From the NCBI GenBank assembly GCA_003134765.1, contig PLCM01000015.1, forward strand, positions 65,421-129,420: DNA of 64,000 nt, in the 5' to 3' direction. Below are positions 35,208 through 44,241 of this stretch, in pieces. The notes under the pieces are model-generated. The model had not been told where the DNA came from. It worked only from the letters and a program-made list of their open reading frames with translations, and searched no databases. Numbering within the stretch: position 1 is the stretch's first letter; each line of letters starts with the position of its first letter. This DNA is from Spartobacteria bacterium. GTDB taxonomy: Bacteria; Verrucomicrobiota; Verrucomicrobiia; Chthoniobacterales; UBA10450. The translations under genes and the position numbers were made by a program.

Positions 35208-36720
35208 GAAAATAACTGGGAAATGCTTCCTGGTCGGGGCGGGACCGGGAGACCTCGGATTGCTCACGCTCCGCGCCAAAGAATGCATCCAGGAGGCGGA
35301 AGTCATCGTCTACGACTACCTGTGCAATCCGGAAATGCTGCGGTGGGCGGCCGAAAAGGCCGAGCTCATTTTCGCGGGGAAGAGGGCCGGAGCCCACACC
35401 CTGACGCAGGATGAAATCAATGCCCTGCTCGTCGAAAAAACCCGCGACGGGAAGCAGGTCGTCCGGTTGAAAGGCGGCGATCCATTTTTGTTTGGGCGCG
35501 GCGGAGAAGAAGCGCAGGCCCTCGCGGCGGCGGGATTGCCATTCGTGATTGTTCCCGGAGTGAGCTCGGCAATCGCGGGCCCGGCTTACGCGGGAATTCC
35601 GGTTACACATCGGAGCACAAATTCGCACGTGACGTTTTTCACCGGGCATGAAGATCCGGAAAAAATCGAGAGCGCGATCGACTTCGCCGCGCTGGCGAAA
35701 CTAGGTGGCACCCAGGTGATGTTAATGGGCGTCGAACGCATCGGAGCGATTGCGCGGGAGATGATGGCCAGCGGAATGCGCAAAGATCTGCCGGTAGCTC
35801 TGATCCGCTGGGCCACGACGGGGCGGCAGGAGACACTGACTGGAAGTTTGGAGAATATCGCGGAGCGCGTTGCTGCCAAAGGATTCGCCGCGCCGGCGCT
35901 GGCGGTTTTCGGCGAGGTCGTGAACCTCCGCGACGAATTGAATTGGTTTGAGGATCGCCCGCTTTCCGGCAAGCGAATCGTTGTGACGCGGACCCGGACC
36001 CAGGCCGCCGTCCTGACCGGGCAACTGCGAGGGCTCGGGGCGGATGTGATCGAGCTGCCGACGATTCGGATCGAGCCTCCGACCGACCTGCGCGCGTTTG
36101 CGGAACTGGTCCAGGACGCGCACGCCTACGATTGGATCGTCTTCACGAGTCCGAACGGAGTGAACGCGTTCTTCGAGCTCTTCTACAAACTCTATGATGA
36201 CGCGCGCGAGATCGGGGCGGCGCGGATCGCGGCCATCGGTCCGGCGACGGCGAAACGGGTGAGGGATTTTCACCTCCACGTCGATCTGCAGCCCGAAGAA
36301 TTCGTAGCCGAATCGCTGGTTCGCGCGTTTCGGAAGGAAGGCGACATCGAGAATTTGCGCATTCTGATTCCGCGGGCGGAGAAGGCGCGGGATTTGCTCC
36401 CCAGGGAGCTATCGGCTTTGGGAGCTATTGTGGACGAGGGTTTTGCCTACCGCACGGTGCCCGAGACGCGCGACGATACCGGCGCGCGTCGCCGTTTATT
36501 AGAGGAAGGCGCAGATTTGATCACTTTTACCAGTTCATCCACAGTCGAAAACTTCATGGCCCTTGGGTTGCCGTGGCCGGCGAAAATGCAGGTCGCCAGC
36601 ATCGGGCCCGTCACGTCGCGGACAGCGCGCGACCTCGGACTGGAAGTCTCGGTCGAGGCACGGCGACAGGATATACCGGGACTGGTTGAGGCGATCCGCA
36701 AATTCTTCTCCCGGCGATGA
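35200..36720 (+). CDS. cobA-hemD: Uroporphyrinogen-III C-methyltransferase / uroporphyrinogen-III synthase fusion
   Basis: Residues 1 to about 245 are SUMT (CobA): CFLVGAGPGDLGLLTLRAKE, VRLKGGDPFLFGRGGEE, VPGVSSAIAGPAYAGIPVTHR and the methyltransferase core. Residues about 255-506 are HemD (GKRIVVTRTRTQAAVLTGQLRGLGADVIELPTI, YDWIVFTSPNGVNAFFE, ITFTSSSTVENF), which closes hydroxymethylbilane to uroporphyrinogen III. The fusion therefore makes uroporphyrinogen III and methylates it to precorrin-2 for sirohaem or cobalamin. The ATG at 35200 overlaps hemC; the TGA overlaps the next gene's ATG. Confidence 0.94.
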   Translation: MAEKITGKCFLVGAGPGDLGLLTLRAKECIQEAEVIVYDYLCNPEMLRWAAEKAELIFAGKRAGAHTLTQDEINALLVEKTRDGKQVVRLKGGDPFLFGRGGEEAQALAAAGLPFVIVPGVSSAIAGPAYAGIPVTHRSTNSHVTFFTGHEDPEKIESAIDFAALAKLGGTQVMLMGVERIGAIAREMMASGMRKDLPVALIRWATTGRQETLTGSLENIAERVAAKGFAAPALAVFGEVVNLRDELNWFEDRPLSGKRIVVTRTRTQAAVLTGQLRGLGADVIELPTIRIEPPTDLRAFAELVQDAHAYDWIVFTSPNGVNAFFELFYKLYDDAREIGAARIAAIGPATAKRVRDFHLHVDLQPEEFVAESLVRAFRKEGDIENLRILIPRAEKARDLLPRELSALGAIVDEGFAYRTVPETRDDTGARRRLLEEGADLITFTSSSTVENFMALGLPWPAKMQVASIGPVTSRTARDLGLEVSVEARRQDIPGLVEAIRKFFSRR

Positions 36721-37433
36721 ATAGCCCGATGGAGATCAAGATCACGGGCGAGTTCGCCTCGGCGATGCAGCAACTGAGCGCGGAAGCGGAGAAGACGTTG
36801 CCCGAGAACGGGTGGAATGGCCAGAAAAGCGGGGAGCAATTCGCCCAGATTCTGGAGGAATTCCGGACGGTGAACGGGCGGATGACGGGTTTCGAGAAGG
36901 CCGTGCTGGAACGGCTCGAAAAGCTGGAGAACGCCGAGAAGAACGATTTCGCGGAGCAGTTTCGCCGGATGGATGAGAACATGGTGGCGCTGCGAAATAC
37001 CGAGACGGTGAACCAGCGGCTCTTCGATTCGCTCCATGACGAGCTGATCAAATATCGGGACAATTTTCTGCACGAATCGCTCCAGAAGCCGTTTATCCGC
37101 GATCTCGTGACCCTGTTCGACGATCTGAGCGGGCTTTCGTCCCAGCTTCAAAGCGCGGTCGACTCGAGCGAAGGGAAACGCGGCGCGCTCGGGCAATGGC
37201 GCGACAATCTGGAGAACGCGATTCATTCGTTGACGGAGATTCTCCACCGAATGGAGGTCAGCGAGATCGAGCCAAAGGAAATGGTCGATCGGGCTTTTCA
37301 CCGCGTCATAAGTTATGAGCCGGCAGACTACGCCGAAGAAGATGGCCGGATCGTGATGCGGGTGAAACGCGGGTTTCTCTGGCGCGACCAGGTGCTGCGG
37401 CCCGAAGAAGTGGTCGCAAAGCGGTTTTCCTAG
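36717..37433 (+). CDS. GrpE-like nucleotide exchange factor
   Basis: The 238-residue product has a long charged helix (FRTVNGRMTGFEKAVLERLEKLENAEKNDFAEQFRRMDEN, then LRNTETVNQRLFDSLHDELIKYRDNF) and a C-terminal beta domain (RAFHRVISYEPADYAEEDGRIVMRVKRGFLWRDQVLRPEEVVAKRF). This is the dimeric helix plus beta-wing plan of GrpE, with the final RGF-x-x-x-xVLRPxxVxV motif. The sequence is divergent and is probably a paralog of the housekeeping GrpE. Its ATG overlaps the previous stop (ATGA), and an Hsp70 gene follows. Confidence 0.85.
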   Translation: MNSPMEIKITGEFASAMQQLSAEAEKTLPENGWNGQKSGEQFAQILEEFRTVNGRMTGFEKAVLERLEKLENAEKNDFAEQFRRMDENMVALRNTETVNQRLFDSLHDELIKYRDNFLHESLQKPFIRDLVTLFDDLSGLSSQLQSAVDSSEGKRGALGQWRDNLENAIHSLTEILHRMEVSEIEPKEMVDRAFHRVISYEPADYAEEDGRIVMRVKRGFLWRDQVLRPEEVVAKRFS

Positions 37434-37538
37434 CGGCCAGGGCGGGCTCCGCGCTCCCCGTAAAAATACGGAGATTTGCCCTCAGGCGGGGGCATGGAAA
37501 TTGCACTTACGCTGGGTGTTCAGCCCGGGCTTCTCCTT

Positions 37539-39122
37539 ATGCCGAAAATGACTCAACCCATGACGCGACGAAAAGTCGTCGGAATCGATCTCGGAACGAC
37601 CTTCTGCGCGATGGCACACATCGATCCCTACGGGAAACCGCAGATTATCCCGAACGGGGAGAGCGAACGACTCACTCCCTCGGTGATTCTGTTCGATGGC
37701 GCGAGCGTCATTGTCGGCACGCTGGCCAAAAATAACTCCGTCGCGGAAGCCGAGCGAATCGTGGATTTCGTGAAGCGGGAGATAGGGAAGCCGAAGGAGC
37801 AGTTCCAGCGGGAATTCAATGGGAAAATCTATTCGGCAGAGGAGCTTTCGGCGCTGATTCTGCGCAAGCTCAAGGCGGACGCAGAAAAGTATCTCAAGGA
37901 ACCGGTGACCGATGCGGTCATCACGGTGCCGGCTTATTTCAACGATGCAGAGCGCACGGCGACCATCACGGCGGGGCAGCTGGCCGGCTTGAATGTTCTT
38001 CAAATTATCAACGAACCGACGGCGGCCGCGGTGGCGTATGGCCTCGACAAGCTCAACGAAGATCAGACCGTTTTCGTGTTCGACCTTGGCGGCGGCACGT
38101 TTGACGTCACTATCATGCGAATCGAGGGACAAGGCATTCACATGCTGGGAACGAATGGCGACCACCGGCTCGGTGGCAAGGACTGGGATGACGTGATCGT
38201 GAACCACGTCGCGGAGGAGTTCGATCGCGCGCATGGCGAAAACCCGCTGCTCGATTTGCAAAGTTACCAGGATCTCCAAAGCCGCGCGCTCGCTGCGAAG
38301 ATCCAGCTGTCCAGCCGCCCGCGCACCGCGATTGTCCACAGTCACAACGGGAAGAGCGTGAAGGTCGAGCTGACCCGCGAAGAATTTGAATTGAAGACGC
38401 GGCACCTTGTGGAGAAGTGCAAGACGATTTGCGAGATGGTCCTGCAGGAAGCGCGGATGGAGTGGAGCGACATCAACAAAGTGTTGCTCGTTGGCGGAAT
38501 GACGCGGATGCCGATGGTGCGCGAAATGGTCGCAGGCCTTTCGTCGGTTCCGCTCGTCGACGACGTCAATCCCGATGAAGCGGTAGCGGTCGGTGCGGCG
38601 ATTCAGGGAATTCTATCCCTCCTCCGCGAGGAGGAAACGACCGGCGAAAAGACCCTTTCGGAAGATACCCGGCGGCAATTTTCATCGCGCGAAGGCGGCC
38701 TCATTCAGGTGACTAACATCACTTCGCACACGCTGGGCGTGGTGCTTTGGGACGAAGCGCACCTTGAGGAATACGTTTTCCCAATGATCCGAAAAATGAC
38801 CGCGATCCCGGCAACGGCGCGGAATTCATTCGGCACGGCGAGCGCAAATATGCAGCGCGCGGTGGTCCGGATCGTCGAGGGCGAAAGTACGCTGCCGGCC
38901 GAGTGCACGCCGCTGGGCCTCTGCGATGTGGAGCTGCCCGCATTCCTGCCGAAAGGTTCTCCCGTCGAGCTGACTTACGAATACAACGCCAACCAGGTGC
39001 TCGAAGTGGCCGTCAACGCTTCCGGGAACCAGGCCAAGGTGAGGATCGAGCGAAACACAGGTCTCGCGCCGGATGAAGTCGAGCGCGCGACTGCGGGCCT
39101 GGGCACCATCGCGGTGGTGTAA
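37539..39122 (+). CDS. Hsp70-type chaperone, short C-terminal domain
   Basis: The product (about 527 residues) has the Hsp70 ATPase domain: VVGIDLGTTFCAMAHIDPYG near the N terminus, VPAYFNDAERTATITAGQLAGLNVLQIINEPTAAAVAYGL, FDLGGGTFDVTIMRIEG and VLLVGGMTRMPMVREMV. A beta-type substrate-binding domain follows, but the alpha-helical lid and the DnaK EEVD-like tail are missing: DnaK is about 640 residues. This is a lid-less DnaK-like protein, not the housekeeping one. The start is uncertain: ATG at 37494, 37539, 37548 and 37560 are all in frame; only the segment from MTRRKVVGID is conserved. Confidence 0.88.
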   Translation: MPKMTQPMTRRKVVGIDLGTTFCAMAHIDPYGKPQIIPNGESERLTPSVILFDGASVIVGTLAKNNSVAEAERIVDFVKREIGKPKEQFQREFNGKIYSAEELSALILRKLKADAEKYLKEPVTDAVITVPAYFNDAERTATITAGQLAGLNVLQIINEPTAAAVAYGLDKLNEDQTVFVFDLGGGTFDVTIMRIEGQGIHMLGTNGDHRLGGKDWDDVIVNHVAEEFDRAHGENPLLDLQSYQDLQSRALAAKIQLSSRPRTAIVHSHNGKSVKVELTREEFELKTRHLVEKCKTICEMVLQEARMEWSDINKVLLVGGMTRMPMVREMVAGLSSVPLVDDVNPDEAVAVGAAIQGILSLLREEETTGEKTLSEDTRRQFSSREGGLIQVTNITSHTLGVVLWDEAHLEEYVFPMIRKMTAIPATARNSFGTASANMQRAVVRIVEGESTLPAECTPLGLCDVELPAFLPKGSPVELTYEYNANQVLEVAVNASGNQAKVRIERNTGLAPDEVERATAGLGTIAVV

Positions 39123-39123
39123 C

Positions 39124-40737
39124 ATGATGCAATTGGAGGGAAGCTTTCCCGTTCCGCTTCCGGACGATCCTTACAAGTGGGACGGCTGGAGCAAATACAA
39201 GTCGCCGAATTTTTACGAACGGCTCTGCCTCGATCCGCGCGCGAATCCGAGCAACGAGTTGATCGAGCAGCATTGCCGCGAGCTCATGCGGTGGTGGCAA
39301 AAGAAGCTCCCGCTCAAGAACCAGCCCAGCAATCCGCTGGCCCAGATTTTGCGGCCGGGACTCGACGAATCGTCGCGGTACCTGACGGAGGCCCGGGTGG
39401 AATTGCTCGACCCCGCCCGCCGCCAGCAACTCGACTCGGAATTAGCCGCGCAAGCGACCGAGCAGGCGAGCATCGAATTTCACAAGTATCTGACCTTCGC
39501 GCTGGCCGACGGTTTCCTCACGGCGGAGGAAGAGAAAAGCCTGCTCCGGTTCGGAGCCGAACACGGCCTGAGCGAAGAGCAAATCGCAACCTACATCGAG
39601 GTCGAGTTGACCGACTGTGGCGCGCAGCGGGTGGCTGCGGCTGCCCCAGCTGCTCCTCCGGAGACGCGGGCATCCCGGCTGCGTCGCCAGAAGTCGCTCG
39701 ACCCGAAGGAGGATTTCATGCGCATGCTCCGCCTCAGCGGTCTCGACACCGACGGCATGGCGGACGACACGCGGGACGCGTTCGTGAACATGGCGGAGAA
39801 CCTCGGTATCGAGCCCGGTGACGCCGAGGAGCTGGTTGATGTTTATCTCCAGGAAGCTGACAAGATGTCGGAACCCGAAGCGGTGGTTGCGCCGCGGGTG
39901 ACCGTCGTTCCGCAACCGGCCAAGCCCGCGCTTAATGGACACGCGGTGGCGATGCCCGTGCCAGCCACTGCGCCAAACGAGGACTCAGATCGTCAGCGAT
40001 TTGCAAACTACGTAAACTCGTTCGGAAGCCAGATGCTTTTTGTTCCTTCCGCCGAATTTGTCATGGGCAGCGATGCGCCCGATGCGGGCCCGACGGAGCG
40101 GCCGGTGACCAAAGTGACGCTCAGCCGCTTTTACATGTCGCGCCATCTCGTCACGAACGCCGAATTCGAACAGTTCGACCCGAGCCATGGCCGCAAGCGC
40201 GCGCCGGGCGCTGGCGATTGCCATCCAGTCGTCTACGTGAGCAGCCTGGAGGCGATCAAGTACTGCCAGTCGCTGTCGGCCCGCGAGCGGAAGAAATACC
40301 GGCTGCCCACGGAAGCGGAATGGGAGTATGCCGCCCGCGGCACCGACGGGCGCAAATACCCATGGGGGAATCACGAACATCGCGGCGACCTTGCGAATTT
40401 CGCTGACCGGAACACGGTCTTCGCCTGGAGCGATCGCGAGATCGACGATGGCTATCCGGAAAGCTCGCCCGTCGGAGCGTTTCCGTTTGGCGCGAGCCCA
40501 TTCGGTATCGAAGACATGTCCGGGAATGTCTGGGAATGGTGCCTGGATTATTTCGAGGCGTACCGGGGCGTCGCGAAGGTAAATCCGCGCGGCCCGACGG
40601 CGGGATCAAAGCGAGTTTGTCGTGGCGGGAGTTGGAAGTCCCGGTTCAACAGCTTGCGAGCGACGACTCGCAATTCGAACGTGCCGAATTATTCCTGTAA
40701 CGATCTGGGGTTCAGGATCGTGTGCGAGTGCGAATAG
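39124..40737 (+). CDS. J-like / TerB-like / SUMF1-domain protein of a chaperone module
   Basis: The 537-residue product starts with a DnaJ-like segment (PNFYERLCLDPRANPSNELIEQHCRELMRWW, later EARVELLDPARRQQLDSEL), but there is no HPD motif. Two acidic helical segments follow (ADGFLTAEEEKSLLRFGAEHGLSEEQI and FMRMLRLSGLDTDGMADDTRDAF), recalling TerB or EF-like units. From about residue 295 a formylglycine-generating-enzyme (SUMF1) fold appears: FVPSAEFVMGSD, RLPTEAEWEYAARGTDG, YPWGN, DMSGNVWEWCLDYF, RGGSWKSR. The two Cys that FGE uses in its last segment are absent. The gene begins 1 base after the Hsp70 stop and is likely the Hsp70's partner. Confidence 0.82.
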   Translation: MMQLEGSFPVPLPDDPYKWDGWSKYKSPNFYERLCLDPRANPSNELIEQHCRELMRWWQKKLPLKNQPSNPLAQILRPGLDESSRYLTEARVELLDPARRQQLDSELAAQATEQASIEFHKYLTFALADGFLTAEEEKSLLRFGAEHGLSEEQIATYIEVELTDCGAQRVAAAAPAAPPETRASRLRRQKSLDPKEDFMRMLRLSGLDTDGMADDTRDAFVNMAENLGIEPGDAEELVDVYLQEADKMSEPEAVVAPRVTVVPQPAKPALNGHAVAMPVPATAPNEDSDRQRFANYVNSFGSQMLFVPSAEFVMGSDAPDAGPTERPVTKVTLSRFYMSRHLVTNAEFEQFDPSHGRKRAPGAGDCHPVVYVSSLEAIKYCQSLSARERKKYRLPTEAEWEYAARGTDGRKYPWGNHEHRGDLANFADRNTVFAWSDREIDDGYPESSPVGAFPFGASPFGIEDMSGNVWEWCLDYFEAYRGVAKVNPRGPTAGSKRVCRGGSWKSRFNSLRATTRNSNVPNYSCNDLGFRIVCECE

Positions 40738-40754
40738 CTTCGCGCTTTCGTTCT

Positions 40755-40911
40755 GTCATCCCGAGGCGCGCAGACGGCGAGGGACCTCCCAGGCGGTCAA
40801 TCGCTTCCGCGAAAAGTGGAAGCGTCCTCTCGGAACCCGCCTGAAATTTCTCGTGTGTCGTAAACTGCGGTTGCGAGGTCCCTCGGCGCGCTTCGCCAGC
40901 CTCGGGATGAC
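40755..40911. repeat. Repeat of the GTCATCCCGAGC family (copy 8)
   Basis: The ends are GTCATCCCGAGGCGCGC and GCCTCGGGATGAC, with inner GCGAGGGACCTC and GAGGTCCCTCGGC arms. It lies between convergent genes. Confidence 0.75.
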
Positions 40912-40920
40912 ACCTTTTCG

Positions 40921-40954
40921 CAAAAACAAAAAGGCGATCGCCGTGGCGACCGCC
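40921..40954 (-). terminator. Rho-independent terminator of rpsU
   Basis: On the minus strand GGCGGTCG pairs with CGATCGCC around a six-base loop and is followed by TTTTTGTTTTTG. It begins 29 bases after the rpsU stop codon. Confidence 0.8.
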
Positions 40955-40982
40955 TCTGAAACTTGTTGGCGATAAAATCGCT

Positions 40983-41180
40983 CTAGGAAGGATTGAAGCG
41001 GAACTTCGTCCGCCCGCGCTTGGCGTTGGCCTTGGCTTTGCGGCGGCTCTTTTGGTTCGGGGTCTCGAACGCCCGCAGGCGTCGGACTTCCTCCAAAATT
41101 CCCTCCGCATCCAGCTTGTTCTTCAAGCGTTTGAGCGCCCGGTCAACCGGTTCACCTTTACGAACAATCACTTCAGGCAT
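40983..41180 (-). CDS. rpsU: 30S ribosomal protein S21
   Basis: The 65-residue basic product shows the S21 pattern: MPEVIVRKGEPVDRALKRLKNKLDAEGILEEVRRLRAFETPNQKSRRK, then an Arg/Lys tail. S21 takes part in initiation on the small subunit. It is a lone gene with its own terminator directly downstream, a common arrangement for rpsU. Confidence 0.95.
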   Translation of the reverse strand: MPEVIVRKGEPVDRALKRLKNKLDAEGILEEVRRLRAFETPNQKSRRKAKANAKRGRTKFRFNPS

Positions 41181-41335
41181 GTGTCTTCCTCGTTTCTAAA
41201 AAATGTCCGGTTCCGAACCGGTGCAGGCGAGACTACTCGGGCGGCTGCGAGGCGTCAACTCCTGTGAATAACTTTCGCCAAATAGTTCGAACCGACCGGC
41301 TCGCCAACTATAACAAGCCCTTTTCCATGCCTTAT

Positions 41336-43681
41336 CTAACTCGTTCGGCCCGTTGCGGCTGCGGCTTTTTCCGATATTTCCCTCCGCAGGCTGGAGGCGC
41401 TGCCTCCCCGGGCCCGCGTCCACCAAAGAACGATCGGCGAAGCGATGAAAATGGACGAATAGGTCCCAACCACGACGCCGATGATGATGGCCAGCGCAAA
41501 GTCGCGCAGGACGGAGCCGCCAAAGAAGAAGAGGCAGAGGATTGGAATCAACGTGACGGTACTGGTGAGAATCGTCCGGCTCAACGTTTGGTTGATGCTG
41601 TCGTTCATGATCTGCTCGATCGACCCGCGCTTGCTGCTGGCCAGACCTTCCCGGATTCGATCGTAGACGACGATCGTATCGTTGATGGAATAGCCGGCGA
41701 TTGTCAGGACCGCGCCCACCATCGTCAGGCTCAACTCCCGGCCGAGCAGAGAGAAAACTCCGACCGTTATGATCACGTCATGGAGCAAGGCGACAATCGC
41801 GCCGACGGCGAACGACAATTCGAACCGGAAGGTCACGAAAATCAGGATTCCGAGTATTCCCAGCCCCAGCGCGATGAGCGAATTCTTCGCCAGCTCGCCG
41901 CCAACTAGGGCGCCGACGCGATCGGATCCCTCGACATGGAACTGCGAATCGGGCATGGCCTGCGGGAGCTTCTCTTTCACGGCGTCGCTCGTGTGCAGGG
42001 GCGTGCGAACCGTGATGTAGTATTTGCCACCCTGGGCGGATTCCTGGATCGTCGCATCCGCGATACTCATCGTGGTGAGGACCTGGCGCACCTGGCCGAC
42101 GTCAATGACCTTCGGCGAGCTCAAAGTCAGCAGGTCACCGCCCTTGAAATCAACGCCGAAATTCCTTTCGCCCTTCAGGTAGAACGAGGTTGCGCCGGCG
42201 AGAATCAGGGCGAGCGAGCAGAGCACCGCGAGCAATCCTTTCCCGAGGAAATTGATGTGCTGCGATGAGATCAGGTGCAGCATTCTGATTTTCTTTACCC
42301 GGCCGCTGTCAACGAACCAGCCAAAGGCATTTCGCCCCACGATGAGGGCGGTGAAGAGCGACGCCAGAATGCCGAGGGTCAGCGCAATGGCGAAGCCGCG
42401 GACGGGCCCGGTGGCCTTCCAGAACAGGATCGTCGCCGTGATCAGCGTCGTAACGTTCGCGTCAAAGATTGAGCTGAACGCCTTTTGATAGGCGGCCTGG
42501 ATGGCGGTCTGGAGCGATTTACCAAGTGCCAGCTCCTCTCGCAATCGCTCGTAGATCAGCACACTCGCGTCCACGGCCAGGCCGATGGTGAGAATAATGC
42601 CCGCGATGCCGGGAAGCGTGAGGACCACGCCGCCCGGGATGAGCTGGAACGAGCCAATGAGAAGGACAATGTTGATGAGCAGGGCAACGCAGGCGATCAG
42701 GCCGGCGAAACGGTAATAGAGGAGAACGCAGACCAGCGTGATCGCGAGTCCGACGAGACCGGCCATGATGCTGGCGCGGATCGAATCGAGGCCGAGGGTG
42801 GGGGAGACGCTGCGTTCCTCCTCGATACTCACCGGAGTCTGGAGCGGGTTTTCGAGGACGCTCGCCAGGCCGCGTGCTTCCTGTTCGGTGAAGCGGCCGG
42901 TGATCTGGGCGTTGCCGCCATAAATCGCGTCGCGAATTACCGGCGCCGACTGGACCACGCCGTCCAGGACGATCGCGAAGCGGAAGCCCTTCGATTTCTC
43001 GGTAATATCGCCAAAAATCTTCGCCCCTTCGCTGTCAAAACGCAGTTGCACGCCCCAGCCTTCGTTGCCGAAATAGGCGTTCGATCCGCTCACGTGTTCT
43101 CCGCCCAGATCCGCTTTCTTCTTCACGAGAAGCCGCTCTGTTTGCTGTTTCTTATCGTTGTCAGCCCGCTCGGCGTGGGTCTCGATCCGGTATTCCGGCG
43201 GGATCACCTCGGTCCCGGCATCGATCGCGCGCAGCCGGTCGCCGTTATCCGGATAGACCATCCGGAACTCTAGTTTGGCCACCTTTGAAAGTTGTTGGCG
43301 CGCCTCCTGGATTTTTTCGGTGCTCAGTCCGGGGATCTGAACCAGGATCCGGTCCTTGCCCACCGGGCTGATGATTGGTTCGGCCGCGCCGAAGTAGTCG
43401 ACGCGTTTGCGGATCACTTCGACGGCCTGATCGAGCATCGACGGTGTGATCTCCTTGTCGGTCTGCTGCAATTTGATCAGGAATGATGTGCCGCCCTTGA
43501 TGTCGAGACCGAGCTGGATCTTCTTGTCCGGCGGGTAGATCATCACCACGCTGAGCGCGACCGCGATAACGACGAGGGCCAGCGCCAGAACGCGCTTCCG
43601 TGTCCCGTAATCAGTGGCGAAATACCAGCAGAAAAGGGCGAGCCACACGAGCTCGACGAAGAACATGGAAACGGGACTCAT
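41336..43681 (-). CDS. secDF: Protein translocase subunit SecDF (fused SecD and SecF)
   Basis: SecDF uses the proton gradient to help pull secreted proteins out of SecYEG. The 781-residue product joins SecD (QLGLDIKGGTSFLIKL near residue 55, RIEHxx-type region ILVQIPGLSTEKIQEARQQL, P1 domain, then six helices with GLAVDASVLIYERLREEL) and SecF (FGVDFKGGDLLTL, RFELSFAVGAIVALLHDVIITVG, GYSINDTIVVYDRIREGL) in one chain. The conserved Asp in VDAS and the Asp in SINDT are present. The first 30 residues add an extra membrane helix. yajC lies directly upstream on the same strand. Confidence 0.95.
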   Translation of the reverse strand: MSPVSMFFVELVWLALFCWYFATDYGTRKRVLALALVVIAVALSVVMIYPPDKKIQLGLDIKGGTSFLIKLQQTDKEITPSMLDQAVEVIRKRVDYFGAAEPIISPVGKDRILVQIPGLSTEKIQEARQQLSKVAKLEFRMVYPDNGDRLRAIDAGTEVIPPEYRIETHAERADNDKKQQTERLLVKKKADLGGEHVSGSNAYFGNEGWGVQLRFDSEGAKIFGDITEKSKGFRFAIVLDGVVQSAPVIRDAIYGGNAQITGRFTEQEARGLASVLENPLQTPVSIEEERSVSPTLGLDSIRASIMAGLVGLAITLVCVLLYYRFAGLIACVALLINIVLLIGSFQLIPGGVVLTLPGIAGIILTIGLAVDASVLIYERLREELALGKSLQTAIQAAYQKAFSSIFDANVTTLITATILFWKATGPVRGFAIALTLGILASLFTALIVGRNAFGWFVDSGRVKKIRMLHLISSQHINFLGKGLLAVLCSLALILAGATSFYLKGERNFGVDFKGGDLLTLSSPKVIDVGQVRQVLTTMSIADATIQESAQGGKYYITVRTPLHTSDAVKEKLPQAMPDSQFHVEGSDRVGALVGGELAKNSLIALGLGILGILIFVTFRFELSFAVGAIVALLHDVIITVGVFSLLGRELSLTMVGAVLTIAGYSINDTIVVYDRIREGLASSKRGSIEQIMNDSINQTLSRTILTSTVTLIPILCLFFFGGSVLRDFALAIIIGVVVGTYSSIFIASPIVLWWTRARGGSASSLRREISEKAAAATGRTS

Positions 43682-43705
43682 TTCTTTTCTCGGGAGCGTT
43701 GAAAG

Positions 43706-44035
43706 TTAGGACTGCGAGGGGCCGTTCGTCTTCACGACATTGGTGACGGCGGTCTTTTCCATTTCCAATTTCACGTTGTCAGCGACCTTCACGATCACCG
43801 TTGTTTCCTTCACGTTGGAAATGAGGCCGTGAATACCGGAGGAGGTGACGACGCGATCGCCGGTCTTCAAGGCGGAAACCAAACGGGCCTGCTCCTTTTG
43901 CCGGCGCATCTGGGGACGAATCATCACGTAATACATGATGACGATGAGGAAAACGAACGGGAGCATTCCCAGAAGGCCTGAGCCTGCGCCGCTCGGGGAG
44001 GCGGCAGGCGTTTGAGCGAGAAAAAGAAAAAGCAT
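43706..44035 (-). CDS. yajC: YajC, Sec translocase accessory subunit
   Basis: The 109-residue product has one N-terminal membrane helix (GMLPFVFLIVIMYYVMIRPQMRRQKEQ) with the YajC signature YYVMIRPQ-x-K-x, then a small soluble domain LKTGDRVVTSSGIHGLISNVKETTVIVKVADNVKLEMEKTAVTNV. It forms an operon with secDF, 24 bases upstream of the latter's start. Confidence 0.95.
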   Translation of the reverse strand: MLFLFLAQTPAASPSGAGSGLLGMLPFVFLIVIMYYVMIRPQMRRQKEQARLVSALKTGDRVVTSSGIHGLISNVKETTVIVKVADNVKLEMEKTAVTNVVKTNGPSQS

Positions 44036-44153
44036 GGCAATAGGGTTGTGAGTTCGTGGCTTTGGCAGGTGGTCGCGCCCAAAGCCGGACGAGCGGTCTC
44101 TTATTGAGCACGGGGTCGCCTAAATTGCAAGGTGCGGAACGCAGCTTTCAGTA

Positions 44154-44241
44154 GGTGGATCGCGCGCTCCGTCGCGCAATGTCTTATTGGCGGCTTTGCC
44201 GCGACTGATTTGGCATCGAGCGGCGGAGCGCTCGGTCCACC
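44154..44241. repeat. 88-base palindromic repeat, GGTGGATCG...CGRTCCACC family
   Basis: The ends are GGTGGATCGCGCGCTCC and GGAGCGCTCGGTCCACC, with an inner GCGGCTTTGCCGCG. It lies just after the AlgJ-like gene's stop and has the same length as the copy inside smc. Confidence 0.8.

Noticed and set aside
39124-40737. An active formylglycine-generating enzyme
   Set aside because: The active-site cysteines are missing and no sulfatase gene is present in the window.
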